Positions 9,166 to 17,824 of a stretch of 55,649 nt of DNA are shown here, piece after piece. Every line of letters begins with the position of its first letter. Within the stretch, counting starts at the first letter, position 1. Position numbers and translations under genes: made by a program. Source of the stretch: Paragemmobacter ruber (GTDB lineage: Bacteria > Pseudomonadota > Alphaproteobacteria > Rhodobacterales > Rhodobacteraceae); NCBI RefSeq assembly GCF_009908315.1, contig NZ_JAAATW010000007.1, forward strand, positions 1 to 55,649, written 5' to 3'. The notes below the pieces were generated by a model. It had not been told where the DNA came from and did no database searches. It saw only the letters and a program-made list of their open reading frames with translations.

Positions 9166-10067
9166 TGCGCGGTGGCGGGGGTCTTTGGCGCGGTTTGCAG
9201 GGGAGCGCGCACCTCGTCGTGCACGGGGCTGGCGCAGATGCCGATGCCTTCGATTTCCACCTCCACCACCTCGCCGGGGCGGAGCCAGCGGGGCGGCGTG
9301 CGGGCATGGCCCACGCCGGGGGGCGTGCCCATGGCGATCATGTCGCCGGGTTCCAGCGTGGTGTATTCCGACAGGGTGGCGATGGTGCGGGCGACGGACC
9401 ACATCATGTCGGCGGTGTTGGCGTCTTGCAGGATTTCCGCACCCACGCGGGTCTGGATGCGCAGGCCGGTGGCGCCGGGGGGCAGTTCGTCTGGCGTCAC
9501 GACGACGGGGCCGATGGCACCGGTGGCATCGAAGTTCTTGCCGGGCGTCCATTGATGGGTCTTGCGCTGATAGTCGCGGATGGAGCCGTCGTTGAAGACG
9601 GTGTAGCCGAAAACGTGGTCGAGTGCGCGGGCTTCGTCGATATGCCGCCCGCCGCGCCCGATCAGGACCATGAGTTCCGCCTCGTAATCCAGCCGTTCGG
9701 AACAGGCGGGGCGGATCATCGGCGCGCCTGCGGGCATGAGCGAGGACAGCGTGCGGATGAAGAGGGCGGGGTAGGTGGGGATTTCGTAGCCGCCTTCCTT
9801 GACGTGATCGACATAGTTCAGGCCAAGGCAGATCACCTTGCCGGGATGGGCCACGGGCAGGGCGGGCTGGATGGCGGTGACGGGCAGGGTGGGCTGGCCC
9901 ATACCTTCGGCGCGGATGCGGGCAAGAAGCGCGGGATCGGTGATCAGGCGCATCAGATCATGGCCGATGCCGGGATGGGCCTGCGTCAGGTTGAAGGCGC
10001 GGTCACCCTGCACAAGGAAGATGGCGTTCGGTTTGCCCGGTTCGGGGGTGCCGACGATGAAACGCAT
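9162..10067 (-). CDS. Fumarylacetoacetate hydrolase family protein
   Basis: The 301-residue protein has a short N-terminal domain and the conserved C-terminal FAH catalytic domain. The metal-binding acidic cluster is visible in LDYEAELMVLIG, followed by YTVFNDGSIRDYQ and the late signature GDMIAMGTPPGVG. Members hydrolyse C-C bonds of acylpyruvates or decarboxylate/isomerise ring-cleavage products, using Mg or Mn. The start has GGAG eight bases upstream on the coding strand. It lies downstream of the ketopantoate-reductase-like gene in the same orientation and is probably the last step encoded by that transport/catabolism operon. The substrate is not deducible. Confidence 0.88.
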   Translation of the reverse strand: MRFIVGTPEPGKPNAIFLVQGDRAFNLTQAHPGIGHDLMRLITDPALLARIRAEGMGQPTLPVTAIQPALPVAHPGKVICLGLNYVDHVKEGGYEIPTYPALFIRTLSSLMPAGAPMIRPACSERLDYEAELMVLIGRGGRHIDEARALDHVFGYTVFNDGSIRDYQRKTHQWTPGKNFDATGAIGPVVVTPDELPPGATGLRIQTRVGAEILQDANTADMMWSVARTIATLSEYTTLEPGDMIAMGTPPGVGHARTPPRWLRPGEVVEVEIEGIGICASPVHDEVRAPLQTAPKTPATAH

Positions 10068-10108
10068 GGGGTGCTCCTTCCATGTGGCGGCTTTGCGCCG
10101 CCGGTCGT

Positions 10109-11086
10109 TCAGTAAAGCCCGGCCACCCGCGCGCGCAGGGTGACGAGGGCGAGGACGGTGTCCACGGTGGGGGTGGGGGTGTCGGTGAGGCTACCGAGTT
10201 CCTGCACCGCGCGCACCAGCGCGTCGATCTCCATCGGGCGGTTGGCGGTCAGGTCCTGCAGCATGGAGGTGCGGTGCGCGCCCACGGCGGCGCCGCCGTC
10301 GATGCGGCGTTCCACGTCGATGGGGAAGGTGATGCCGAGCTTTTCAGCGATGGTCTGCGCCTCGATCATCATGTGGCGGGCGACGTCGCGGGTGCCGGGA
10401 TCGGTGCAGAGCACATCGAGCGTGGCATGGGTCAGCGCGGAGATGGGGTTGAAGGAGAGGTTGCCCCAGAGCTTGATCCAGATTTCATCGCGCAGGCGGG
10501 GGCGGACGGGGGCCTTGAGGCCTGCCGCCTGCAGGGCCTGCGACAGGGCGGTGGCGCGGTCGGATTTCGAGCCGTCGGGTTCGCCCAGCGAGAAGCGGTT
10601 GCCTTCGATGTGGTGGATGGTGCCGGGTTCGCTGACCTCCGCCGCCGGGTAGACGACGCAACCCAAGACGCGGTCGGGGCCGAAGCCGTTCCATTGCACA
10701 TCGCCGGGATCGACGCTGGCAAGGCGGGTGCCGTCGAGCGGGCCGCCATGTTTGTGGAAATACCACCACGGCACGCCGTTCACGCCATGGACCAGCGTGG
10801 TGGCGGGGCCGAAGAGGGGCTGCATCGCGCCGACAACGGGCGGGACGGAATGCGCCTTGAGCGTGAGGATGACGTAATCCTGCGGGCCGAGATCGGCGGC
10901 ATTGGCGCTGGCGCGGACGGGCAGGGTGACGGGATCGTGGCCTTCCTCGATCAGGGTGAGGCCCTTGTCCTGCATGGCGGCAAGGTGGGGGCCGCGGGCG
11001 ACGATGCTGACATCGGCCCCCGCCTGAACCAGCTTTGCGGCCATGTAGCCGCCGATGGCGCCCGCGCCGAAGATGCAGATTTTCAT
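10109..11086 (-). CDS. 2-dehydropantoate 2-reductase (ketopantoate reductase) family oxidoreductase
   Basis: The 325-residue enzyme opens with the NAD(P) fingerprint GAGAIGGYMAAKL and has the family's helical C-terminal domain with the substrate-binding KLWGNLSFNPISAL segment, which contains the conserved lysine and asparagine. The family includes PanE of pantothenate synthesis and many paralogues acting on other 2-oxo acids. Its position between an acyl-CoA ligase and an FAH-family gene argues for a catabolic paralogue rather than the biosynthetic enzyme. It lies 21 bases after the acyl-CoA ligase stop and 41 bases before the FAH gene on the same strand. Confidence 0.85.
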   Translation of the reverse strand: MKICIFGAGAIGGYMAAKLVQAGADVSIVARGPHLAAMQDKGLTLIEEGHDPVTLPVRASANAADLGPQDYVILTLKAHSVPPVVGAMQPLFGPATTLVHGVNGVPWWYFHKHGGPLDGTRLASVDPGDVQWNGFGPDRVLGCVVYPAAEVSEPGTIHHIEGNRFSLGEPDGSKSDRATALSQALQAAGLKAPVRPRLRDEIWIKLWGNLSFNPISALTHATLDVLCTDPGTRDVARHMMIEAQTIAEKLGITFPIDVERRIDGGAAVGAHRTSMLQDLTANRPMEIDALVRAVQELGSLTDTPTPTVDTVLALVTLRARVAGLY

Positions 11087-11107
11087 GGGTCTTTTCCTAT
11101 CGCGGGA

Positions 11108-12640
11108 TCAGGTGGCGGGTGCGAGCCCCAGTTTTTCGGCCAGCCCGATGCGTTGCAGCTTGCCCGTCGCGCCCTTGGGGATTTCATCCAGGATCACCAC
11201 GCGGCGGGGCACCTTGAAATCGGCCATGCGGGTGGCGCAGAAATCGCGGATTTCGCGTTCGGTGGCGGTCTGGCCTTCGCGCAGGACGACGGCGGCGGCG
11301 ACCTCTTCGCCGAGTTTCGGGTGGGGCATGGCGAAGGCCACCACCTGCTGGATCGCGGGATGGTCGAGCAGGATGCCGTCCACCTCGAGCGGGCTGATCT
11401 TTTCGCCGCCGCGATTGATGATTTCCTTCAGCCGTCCGGTGAGGCGCAGATAGCCTTCGTCATCGAGCGCGCCCTGATCGCCGGTGCGGAACCAGCGCAG
11501 GCCGTCGGCCATGAAGAAGTTCTTGCGGTTGGCCTCGGGGTTGCCCTCGTAGCCGGGGGTGACGTTCGGGCCGGAGATGACGACCTCGCCCGTGCCGTCG
11601 ATCAGTTTGTCTTCTACCTCATGCGCGATGCGAAGAAGCGGGCCTGCGGCGATGCCGACAGAGCCGGGTTTCTGGGCGCGGGGCGGCAGGGGGTTGCAGG
11701 CCATCTGATGGGTGGCTTCGGTCATGCCATAGGCTTCGATGACCGGCGCATTGAAGGTGGCGGCCAGTTCCAGCATCACCTGCGCGGGCAGCGAGGCGGA
11801 GGAGGAGCGCAGGAAGCGCAGGGGGTTGGCGGCGATCACCTCGGCGTTGCGGGCGGCGCGCGACAGGATCGCCTGATGCATGGTGGGAACGGCGGTGTAC
11901 CAGGTGGGTTTTACCTCGGCCATCTGGGAGAAGAATTTCAGCGCGTCAAAGCCCGGCGCGCAGGCGACCGAGGCGCCTGCGGCGAGCGAGGCAGAGACGG
12001 CGGCGATCAGGCCGTGGATGTGGAAGAGCGGCATCACGTTCAGGCAGCGGTCGGTGGGCGTGAGCGCGAGCGAGGTGAGGATGTTCTGGGCAGAGGCCGC
12101 GATATTGGCCTGCGTGAGCGGCACGATTTTTGGCCGCGAGGTGGTGCCCGAGGTGTGCAGGATCAGCGCGGTGTCATCCGGCCCGGGCAGGGTGGCAGGA
12201 GCCGGGGTGGCCGCGGCGGGGCCGGTCAGGCGGAAGGTGCCTGCGGGGGCGGCGGGATCGGCGTGCAGGCGCAGGATGGCCATGTTCAGGGGGGTGGCGG
12301 CGGCGAGTGCGGGGCCGTCATAGCCGTCCAGCACCACCAGCGCGCGGGCGCGCAGGTCTTCGAGGTAGAAGCTGTATTCGGCCTGCTGGTAGGCGGGGTT
12401 CAAGGGGGCGGTGACGGCGGCCTGTGCGATGGTGACGAAGGTGGCCGCCATGTCCGGCCCGTTGGGCAGCACGATGGCGACGCGGTCGGTCGCCCCGATG
12501 CCGAAGCCGCGCAACTGGGCGGCCACATCGGCGGAGAGCTGGCGCAGCCCCCCGAAGGTGAGCCAGTCCCGGCCCGGCGCGCCGATGGCGGGGGTATCCT
12601 CCCCGTGGGATGCAATCAGCGCGGCAAGGGTTCGGGTCAT
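11108..12640 (-). CDS. AMP-forming acyl-CoA synthetase / acid-CoA ligase
   Basis: The 510-residue protein has the P-loop-like motif LHTSGTTSRPKIVPLT (about 155-170), the A5 motif EAYGMTEATHQ, the A7/A8 region WFRTGDQGALDDEGYLRLTGR and the C-terminal catalytic lysine segment PKGATGKLQRIGLAEKL. It activates a carboxylic acid as the CoA thioester through an acyl-adenylate. Overall it resembles the oxalate/medium-chain-acid ligase branch by eye, but the substrate is not fixed. The ATG ending at 12640 follows the permease stop by 35 bases, so it belongs to the ABC transporter operon and probably activates the imported compound or a product of it. Confidence 0.88.
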   Translation of the reverse strand: MTRTLAALIASHGEDTPAIGAPGRDWLTFGGLRQLSADVAAQLRGFGIGATDRVAIVLPNGPDMAATFVTIAQAAVTAPLNPAYQQAEYSFYLEDLRARALVVLDGYDGPALAAATPLNMAILRLHADPAAPAGTFRLTGPAAATPAPATLPGPDDTALILHTSGTTSRPKIVPLTQANIAASAQNILTSLALTPTDRCLNVMPLFHIHGLIAAVSASLAAGASVACAPGFDALKFFSQMAEVKPTWYTAVPTMHQAILSRAARNAEVIAANPLRFLRSSSASLPAQVMLELAATFNAPVIEAYGMTEATHQMACNPLPPRAQKPGSVGIAAGPLLRIAHEVEDKLIDGTGEVVISGPNVTPGYEGNPEANRKNFFMADGLRWFRTGDQGALDDEGYLRLTGRLKEIINRGGEKISPLEVDGILLDHPAIQQVVAFAMPHPKLGEEVAAAVVLREGQTATEREIRDFCATRMADFKVPRRVVILDEIPKGATGKLQRIGLAEKLGLAPAT

Positions 12641-12675
12641 GTCAAGCCTCCGGAGGGCGGGGGCGCGGCTGGGGA

Positions 12676-13431
12676 TCAGCCGCGCGAGGATGCGTAGTAG
12701 GATACCTTTCCTTCGAGATAGGCCAGAAACTCCGACAGGGCAAAGGCGAGGCCGAAGAGCACGATCAGCACGGCCCAGAATTCCGCCATCAGGAACTTGC
12801 TGGAGTAAAGCTCGAACAAGGCCCCGAAGCCCACGATCGAGATCAGGAGCTGGCCGATGATCACGCCCTTGACCGCGCGGATCACCCCGATGCGGACACC
12901 GCCCAGGATTTCGGGCAGGGCGGCCCAGAAATAGACCTTGAAGAAGGCATCGAGCGGCGAGGCGCCGAAGCTGCGGGCCATTTCGACCAGCGAGCGGTTG
13001 ATCTGGCGCACCCCGGCGCGGGCGTTCAGGATGATGATCCAGATGGCAAAGAGCGAGGTGGTGATGATCACCGTGCGCGCGCCGAAGCCGAAGAGCACCA
13101 TCAGCACCGGCACCAGTGCGGTGAGCGGGGCCGAAAGGAAGATGTTGACCCAAGGCAGCAGCAGTTCATCGAGGATGCGGCTTTTGCCCATCAGGATGCC
13201 CACCGGGATGCCGATTACGATGGCGAAGAACACGCCCGTGCCGAAGGCGGCTGCCGTGACGCTGAGCGCCTGCAGGAAGGCGGGCGTCGGCAGGAGCGAG
13301 ACGAGGGTGGTCATCACCTCGGAGAACGGGGGGACGAAGAAGGTCAGCTGCAGCTGTCCCACCAGTTCCCACACCATCGCCCAGAGCAGGAGCGAGGACA
13401 GCGCGGGGAGTTTGTAGCCGAAGAGCGTCAT
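12676..13431 (-). CDS. ABC transporter permease (SsuC/TauC/ThiX type)
   Basis: The 251-residue membrane protein has about six hydrophobic helices and the permease coupling loop EMARSFGASPLDAFFKVYFWAALPEI, the EAA-type motif that docks to the ATPase. It belongs to the binding-protein-dependent transporters for sulfonates, nitrate, pyrimidines and similar small molecules. It begins three bases after the ATPase stop. Together with the second permease at 14219-14980 it makes a heterodimeric channel. Confidence 0.9.
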   Translation of the reverse strand: MTLFGYKLPALSSLLLWAMVWELVGQLQLTFFVPPFSEVMTTLVSLLPTPAFLQALSVTAAAFGTGVFFAIVIGIPVGILMGKSRILDELLLPWVNIFLSAPLTALVPVLMVLFGFGARTVIITTSLFAIWIIILNARAGVRQINRSLVEMARSFGASPLDAFFKVYFWAALPEILGGVRIGVIRAVKGVIIGQLLISIVGFGALFELYSSKFLMAEFWAVLIVLFGLAFALSEFLAYLEGKVSYYASSRG

Positions 13432-13434
13432 GGC

Positions 13435-14232
13435 TTACTCCACATAGCTGCGCAGCGAGGCCCAGATCCCATCGACGATGTCGAGATATTCGGGATCGCG
13501 GCGGATGTTGTCCACGCCCTTGTCGCGGAAGCTGGAGGGGCGGATGATTTCCGACACGCGGCTGGGGCGGGGCAGGAGGATGGCGATCTGGTCGGAGACG
13601 TAGACCGCTTCTTCGATGGAATGGGTGACGAAGATGAAGGTCTTCTTTTCCTTCTGCACCAGTTCCAGCATGTCTTCCTGGAACTTGCGGCGGGTCTGTT
13701 CATCCACCGCGGAGAAGGGTTCATCCAGAAGCAGCACCTCGGCATTGACGGACAGGGCGCGGGCGAGACCCACGCGCTGGCGCATGCCGCCCGAAAGCTG
13801 ATGCGGGAATTTCTGTTCGAACCCGGCAAGGCCCACGGCGGCGATGTATTTCTCGGCCACGGCTTCGCGTTCCGATTTGGCCACGCCGCGCAGTTCGAGC
13901 CCGAAGGCCACGTTGCGGATGACCGAGGCCCAGGGCATCAGCGCGAAGTCCTGGAACACGAAGGACCGGTCGGGGCCGGGGCCGGAGACGGCCTTGCCGT
14001 TGATGAGCACCTCGCCCGAGGTGGCGGGAAGGAGGCCTGCGATGATCTTGAGCAGCGTGGTCTTGCCGCAGCCCGAGGGGCCGAGGAGCGAAGTCAGTTC
14101 GCCGCGCGGGAAATCCAGCGTCAGATCCTTGAGCGCCTGAACGTCGCCATAGACCTTGGATACGTTGCGGACGGAGACGGCGCTGTCGGTGGCGGATGTG
14201 ACGTGCCGGGCGTCTGGCTTAATCTGAGACAT
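13435..14232 (-). CDS. ABC transporter ATP-binding protein (SsuB/TauB type)
   Basis: The 265-residue ATPase has Walker A GPSGCGKTT, the Q-loop in FVFQDFALMPWA, the ABC signature LSGGMRQRVGLARAL, Walker B LLLDEPFSAVDE and the switch histidine in FVTHSIEEAV. It powers the two flanking permeases. The ATG ending at 14232 overlaps the upstream permease's stop by 14 bases, which implies translational coupling; a TTG seven codons earlier is an alternative start. The class fits import of aromatic sulfonates, taurine, nitrate or hydroxypyrimidines. Confidence 0.92.
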   Translation of the reverse strand: MSQIKPDARHVTSATDSAVSVRNVSKVYGDVQALKDLTLDFPRGELTSLLGPSGCGKTTLLKIIAGLLPATSGEVLINGKAVSGPGPDRSFVFQDFALMPWASVIRNVAFGLELRGVAKSEREAVAEKYIAAVGLAGFEQKFPHQLSGGMRQRVGLARALSVNAEVLLLDEPFSAVDEQTRRKFQEDMLELVQKEKKTFIFVTHSIEEAVYVSDQIAILLPRPSRVSEIIRPSSFRDKGVDNIRRDPEYLDIVDGIWASLRSYVE

Positions 14233-14980
14233 ATCCACGGTTGTTCCCTTCAAAGAGCATGTTTTCGAGAGCTTCGAGCAGGTTCAGGAAGAGAACCGCG
14301 AGAAGGATGATGGAGAAGATCGCCGCATACATGCTGGGGTAGTCAGCGATGGAGCGGCTGTAGGTGATGATGTCGCCCACGCCCGTGGGCGTGATCTTGA
14401 GTTCTGACAGGATCGCGCCGATGAAGCCTGCCGAGACTCCGAGGCGCAGCCCCGAGAAGATGACGGGCGAGGCGGCGGGAAGGATGATCTTGAGCAGGAC
14501 GTCGCGGTCGGCGGCCATGAAGGAGGTCGCCATCTCTTTCAGCGAGGCGGGCGTGTTGCGCACCGCGCTGGCGGTGTTCAGCACGATCACCGGCATGGCC
14601 ATGATGCAGACGACAAAGACCTTGGAGGTGAGCCCGATGCCGTAGATCATCACGAGGATTGGGATGAGCGCGGCCAAGGGCGCGGCCTGCATGACGATGA
14701 AGATCGGCGCAAACAGCCATTCGAAACCCTTGGACAGGCCGATCCAGAGACCGAGCCCGATGCCGAGGACGGCCGAGATCGCCACCCCCACGACCAGCGG
14801 GCGCAGGGTTTCGGCATAGGCCACGAAGATCGTGCCATCGAATGTCATGCGCGCCAGCGCGGCCATGGATTCAAGGAAGGTGGGGAAGGCGTAGGAGATG
14901 GGGATATGGCCTGCAATCTCCCAGGCGCCGAAGACGATCAGGGCCGAGAGAAGCTTGAGCATGAGGGAGCGGTTCTTCAT
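14219..14980 (-). CDS. ABC transporter permease (second subunit)
   Basis: The 253-residue protein has about six transmembrane helices and the coupling loop EMATSFMAADRDVLLKIILPAASPVI. It is a paralogue of the permease at 12676-13431; two different permeases around a single ATPase is the layout of RibXY/ThiXYZ-like importers. It lies 78 bases downstream of the substrate-binding protein gene. Confidence 0.9.
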   Translation of the reverse strand: MKNRSLMLKLLSALIVFGAWEIAGHIPISYAFPTFLESMAALARMTFDGTIFVAYAETLRPLVVGVAISAVLGIGLGLWIGLSKGFEWLFAPIFIVMQAAPLAALIPILVMIYGIGLTSKVFVVCIMAMPVIVLNTASAVRNTPASLKEMATSFMAADRDVLLKIILPAASPVIFSGLRLGVSAGFIGAILSELKITPTGVGDIITYSRSIADYPSMYAAIFSIILLAVLFLNLLEALENMLFEGNNRGYVSD

Positions 14981-15058
14981 CGAGGACCCTTTGCAGCATC
15001 GGATGAAACGGAGGGTCTGGCCGCCACGCCGGATGCGGGCGGCGGCCAGAAGGGCGGG

Positions 15059-16021
15059 TTACTTCATCGCGGCGTCGAGCGGCGCGAAGTACCAGAAGTC
15101 ATCGGGGTTGAGCGATGCGGGATCGCCTTCAAGCTGGCCCGCCATCGTGTACCATTCGAGATCGGCCATCGCCGCCTCGCGCCCGCCGCCGTTGGGATCA
15201 TAGAGGCCACCGGCCACGGCTTCGCTGTAGAATTTGTCGATGCCTGCCAGAACCTCGGCCGGAAGCTGGCCGATGGGGCCGTTCGGATCGGTTTCGCGGC
15301 TGATGATCGAGGGGTCCTTGGACATGTCCGTCCAGACGCTGTGGAGGGCATCGACGAAGATGTTCACGGCTTCTTCGTTTTCCTGCATCCAGTCGAGATT
15401 GGCAAACAGCGCCTCGTCGCTGGCCTTCACCTCGAACATGGGCAGCGAGTTGAAGCGGTCGCCCGCCTCGGCGATGATCTTGTTGCGGTTGGACAGATCG
15501 AGGATCGTCGCCTCGGCCTGACCGGCGAGCATGGCCACGACGCGGTTGTCGGAACCCGGCACATAGGACCGTTCGCCGAAGGTGATGCCTTCGCGATCCT
15601 CGATCACGTTGGCGATGGAGTCGGTGCCGCCCGCGCGCGAGTGCAGCATGATCGGCACGCCGTCGAGATCCTTGAGCGTGGCGTAATCCTTGGTCGCGAC
15701 CGGGAAGAAGACAAGGCGCGACAGTTGGAAGATGATGCGGACGGGCGCCTTGGAGCGCTGCATCACGGCGTAGGGGGTGCCGAAGGCGATGTCCATGTCG
15801 CCGCTGAGCACGGCCTGGATGGCCAGTTCTTCTTCGGCGAAGGCGGTCCATTCGTAATCGAGGCCCGCCTTCTTGGCGCGGTCGAGTGCGACGAAGAAGG
15901 CCGCCATTTCATCGGACGGCTGTTCGGCCAGCGCGATGCGGATGGTTTCGGCCTGCGCGGCGGTTGCGCCGAAGCAAGCGGCCATGGCGAGGGCTGCCAG
16001 GCTGGTGCGTAGGGTCTTCAT
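15059..16021 (-). CDS. ABC transporter substrate-binding protein (TauA/NMT1-like)
   Basis: The 320-residue protein begins with a clear signal peptide (cleavage after TAAQAE near residue 25) and has the two-lobed NMT1/TauA-type binding fold (IRIALAEQPSDEMAAFF; DMDIAFGTPYAVM). It captures the substrate in the periplasm for the two-permease transporter encoded downstream. It is the first gene of the seven-gene run that ends with the serine hydrolase and lies 88 bases after the GntR regulator on the same strand. The ligand is unknown. Confidence 0.9.
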   Translation of the reverse strand: MKTLRTSLAALAMAACFGATAAQAETIRIALAEQPSDEMAAFFVALDRAKKAGLDYEWTAFAEEELAIQAVLSGDMDIAFGTPYAVMQRSKAPVRIIFQLSRLVFFPVATKDYATLKDLDGVPIMLHSRAGGTDSIANVIEDREGITFGERSYVPGSDNRVVAMLAGQAEATILDLSNRNKIIAEAGDRFNSLPMFEVKASDEALFANLDWMQENEEAVNIFVDALHSVWTDMSKDPSIISRETDPNGPIGQLPAEVLAGIDKFYSEAVAGGLYDPNGGGREAAMADLEWYTMAGQLEGDPASLNPDDFWYFAPLDAAMK

Positions 16022-16109
16022 GATTTCTCCTCCCTGAGAACTCAGTCCTATTTGGTCCGGCGCTGCGATCTTGGTGTCGCGTGGGTGGCCGGGGTGGTTC
16101 TTTCTGCTC

Positions 16110-16784
16110 TTACACCTCTCCGAAAAGGCGGCGCGCGACGGAGCCGATATGTTTGCGCATGGCGTCATGCGCGGCGGCGGGGTCGCGGTTGGCGATGGCT
16201 TCGGCGATCTGGTCGTGTTCGGCGAAGCTGGTGTGGTCGGGCGAGGGGTGGGCGGTGTCGCGCGACACGCTGCCCCAAGCGACGGCGCGGCGCACCTCGT
16301 TCAGGTGATCGAAGAGCGACAAGAGAAGCAGGTTGTCGGCGGCTTCGGCCACGGCGCGGTGGAAATTGTCGTCCTGGATTTCGTATTCGTTCCAGGTCGT
16401 GGCGGCCTTGGCCCGGTCGATGGCGCGCTGCATCCGGGTGAGGGTTTCGCCGGAGGCGTTGATCGCGGCTTCGCGGGCGATGGCGGGTTCGATGGCGAGG
16501 CGCGCGCGGATCATGCGGAAGGGCGTAAGCTGACGGCCCAGTTCGACGGCGGCGTTGGTGGGTTTGAGGGCAGTGTCTTCCGAGACGAAGGTGCCCTTGC
16601 CCACATGCCGCCAGATCAGACCGTCGCGTTCCAGCACATCGAGCGCCTTGCGGATGGTGGCGCGCGAGAGGCCGAGTTCTTCGGACAGCTGGCGTTCGGG
16701 CGGCAGTTTGCCGCCGCTGCCGAAGCCACCGTCGAGGATGTAGCTGCGCAGGCGCGTCACCGGGTCTGTCGTGGGAACATCCAT
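16110..16784 (-). CDS. GntR/FadR-family transcriptional regulator
   Basis: The 224-residue regulator has an N-terminal winged helix (LPPERQLSEELGLSRATIRKALDVLERDGLI) and a C-terminal all-helical FCD ligand domain with the metal-binding pattern D..H (DDNFHRAVAEAA) and later histidines (DHTSFAEHD; MRKHIG). Such proteins usually repress catabolic genes and release DNA on binding an organic acid. It lies between the ABC operon and a divergent FAH-family gene, with a perfect inverted repeat just upstream of its own start, so autorepression and control of both flanks is likely. Confidence 0.9.
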   Translation of the reverse strand: MDVPTTDPVTRLRSYILDGGFGSGGKLPPERQLSEELGLSRATIRKALDVLERDGLIWRHVGKGTFVSEDTALKPTNAAVELGRQLTPFRMIRARLAIEPAIAREAAINASGETLTRMQRAIDRAKAATTWNEYEIQDDNFHRAVAEAADNLLLLSLFDHLNEVRRAVAWGSVSRDTAHPSPDHTSFAEHDQIAEAIANRDPAAAHDAMRKHIGSVARRLFGEV

Positions 16785-16798
16785 GGACCATTCCTTGC

Positions 16799-16814
16799 GA
16801 TTGGTTGACCAATC
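16799..16814. promoter_or_regulatory. Perfect GntR-type operator upstream of the regulator
   Basis: GATTGGT-TG-ACCAATC is a perfect 16-bp inverted repeat of the TGGT-N2-ACCA kind used by FadR-subfamily repressors. It lies between the candidate -10 element of the regulator gene and its start codon, the right place for autorepression. Confidence 0.7.
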
Positions 16815-16828
16815 AGGCTCAGTTTCGA

Positions 16829-16856
16829 GTTATACATCAAAAAATCGCGATATCAA
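16829..16856 (-). promoter_or_regulatory. Candidate promoter of the GntR gene
   Basis: Read on the minus strand, TTGATA is followed after 16 bases by TATAAC. The perfect operator lies 14 bases downstream of the -10 element. Confidence 0.5.
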
Positions 16857-16862
16857 TCCGAA

Positions 16863-16918
16863 ATTGGTCTGATTGGCCGGGAATCTTTGGCGTAATGCGG
16901 GATTGATTTGAACCAATC
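16863..16918. promoter_or_regulatory. Additional ATTGG half-sites upstream of the divergent FAH gene
   Basis: ATTGGTCTGATTGG (16863-16876) carries two ATTGG units in direct orientation. GATTGATTTGAACCAATC (16901-16918) has outer GATT/ACCAATC half-sites in opposed orientation. They resemble the perfect operator nearby and would allow the same regulator to control the + strand gene. Confidence 0.4.
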
Positions 16919-16963
16919 CATGAGCTATGCAGCGACCAGTCCCTGCTCTGGAAGAGGTGAGAA

Positions 16964-17647
16964 ATGGCTGATTTTGTGATCCCCGCGCCGGCGGTGCCGA
17001 CGATTCCCGTCGAAGGTGGCGGCGCGTTCCCGGTGCGCCGGGTCTATTGCATTGGGCGCAATTACGCCGCCCATGCGGTGGAGATGGGCCATGACCCCGA
17101 CCGCGAGCCGCCGTTCTTTTTCCAGAAAAACCCCAACAACCTGGATGCTTCGGGGCGTTTCCCCTATCCGCCGCACACCAAGGATGTGCACCACGAGGTG
17201 GAGTTGCTGGTGGCGCTGAAATCGGGCGGGACGAACATCAAGCTGGAGGATGCGTTGTCGCATGTCTACGGCTATGGCGTGTGCCTGGACATGACGCGGC
17301 GCGATCTGCAGGGCGAGGCCAAGAAGATGGGCCGCCCGTGGGAGATTGGGAAGGCGTTCGAGCTGTCCGGCCCGGTCGGGCCGGTGCAGCCGGTGGCGAA
17401 GGTCGGCCATCCCGACAAGGGCCGCATCGCGGTGACGGTGAACGGCCAGCCGCGGCAGGAGGGCGACCTGAACCAGATGATCTGGAAGGTGCCGGAGATG
17501 ATTTCCTATCTGTCGGAGTATTTCGAGCTGCAGGCGGGCGATGTGATCATGGCAGGCACGCCGTCGGGTGTGGGTGCCGTGGAGCGGGGCGACGTGATGG
17601 ATTGCGTGATCGACGGTGTCGGCACGCTGCGCGTGACCGTCGTCTGA
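16964..17647 (+). CDS. Fumarylacetoacetate hydrolase family protein (fumarylpyruvate-hydrolase-like)
   Basis: The 227-residue single-domain protein is the short FAH form (FAHD1, fumarylpyruvate hydrolase and oxaloacetate decarboxylase group). It shows CIGRNYAAHAVEMG, the metal-binding HHEVELLVAL, YGYGVCLDMTRRDLQ and the late motif GDVIMAGTPSGVGAV. It probably hydrolyses an acylpyruvate such as a ring-cleavage product, or acts on a 2-oxo acid. It is divergent from the GntR gene and preceded by GAAGAGGTGA. It probably works with the minus-strand operon, because operators fill the shared region. Confidence 0.88.
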   Translation: MADFVIPAPAVPTIPVEGGGAFPVRRVYCIGRNYAAHAVEMGHDPDREPPFFFQKNPNNLDASGRFPYPPHTKDVHHEVELLVALKSGGTNIKLEDALSHVYGYGVCLDMTRRDLQGEAKKMGRPWEIGKAFELSGPVGPVQPVAKVGHPDKGRIAVTVNGQPRQEGDLNQMIWKVPEMISYLSEYFELQAGDVIMAGTPSGVGAVERGDVMDCVIDGVGTLRVTVV

Positions 17648-17746
17648 CGCGGCGCGCGGTCTGTGCTGCGGCGGGCGCGGCAAATGCGCGGCGCGGCACA
17701 GAGGCGCTTTCGTTTCCCGCTTAGTCTGACTAGGTTGCAAATCAAG

Positions 17747-17781
17747 GGGCGGCGCGCGGCAGGGCCGTGCGTCGCCCTTTT
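17747..17781 (+). terminator. Rho-independent terminator after the FAH-family gene
   Basis: A 14-bp GC-rich stem with two G-U pairs and the loop AGG is followed by TTTT. It separates the catabolic gene from icd. Confidence 0.7.
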
Positions 17782-17824
17782 GCTTGGCCACGGGCCGTAA
17801 CTGCAAGAGAACACAGGCTTTCCC

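Noticed and set aside
10109-11086. Biosynthetic PanE of pantothenate synthesis
   Set aside because: The context is a catabolic ABC operon, so a paralogue is more likely; no symbol is given.
10082-12697. A glycine/histidine-rich long plus-strand frame over the ligase and reductase genes
   Set aside because: It is a composition artefact antisense to two well-recognised enzymes.
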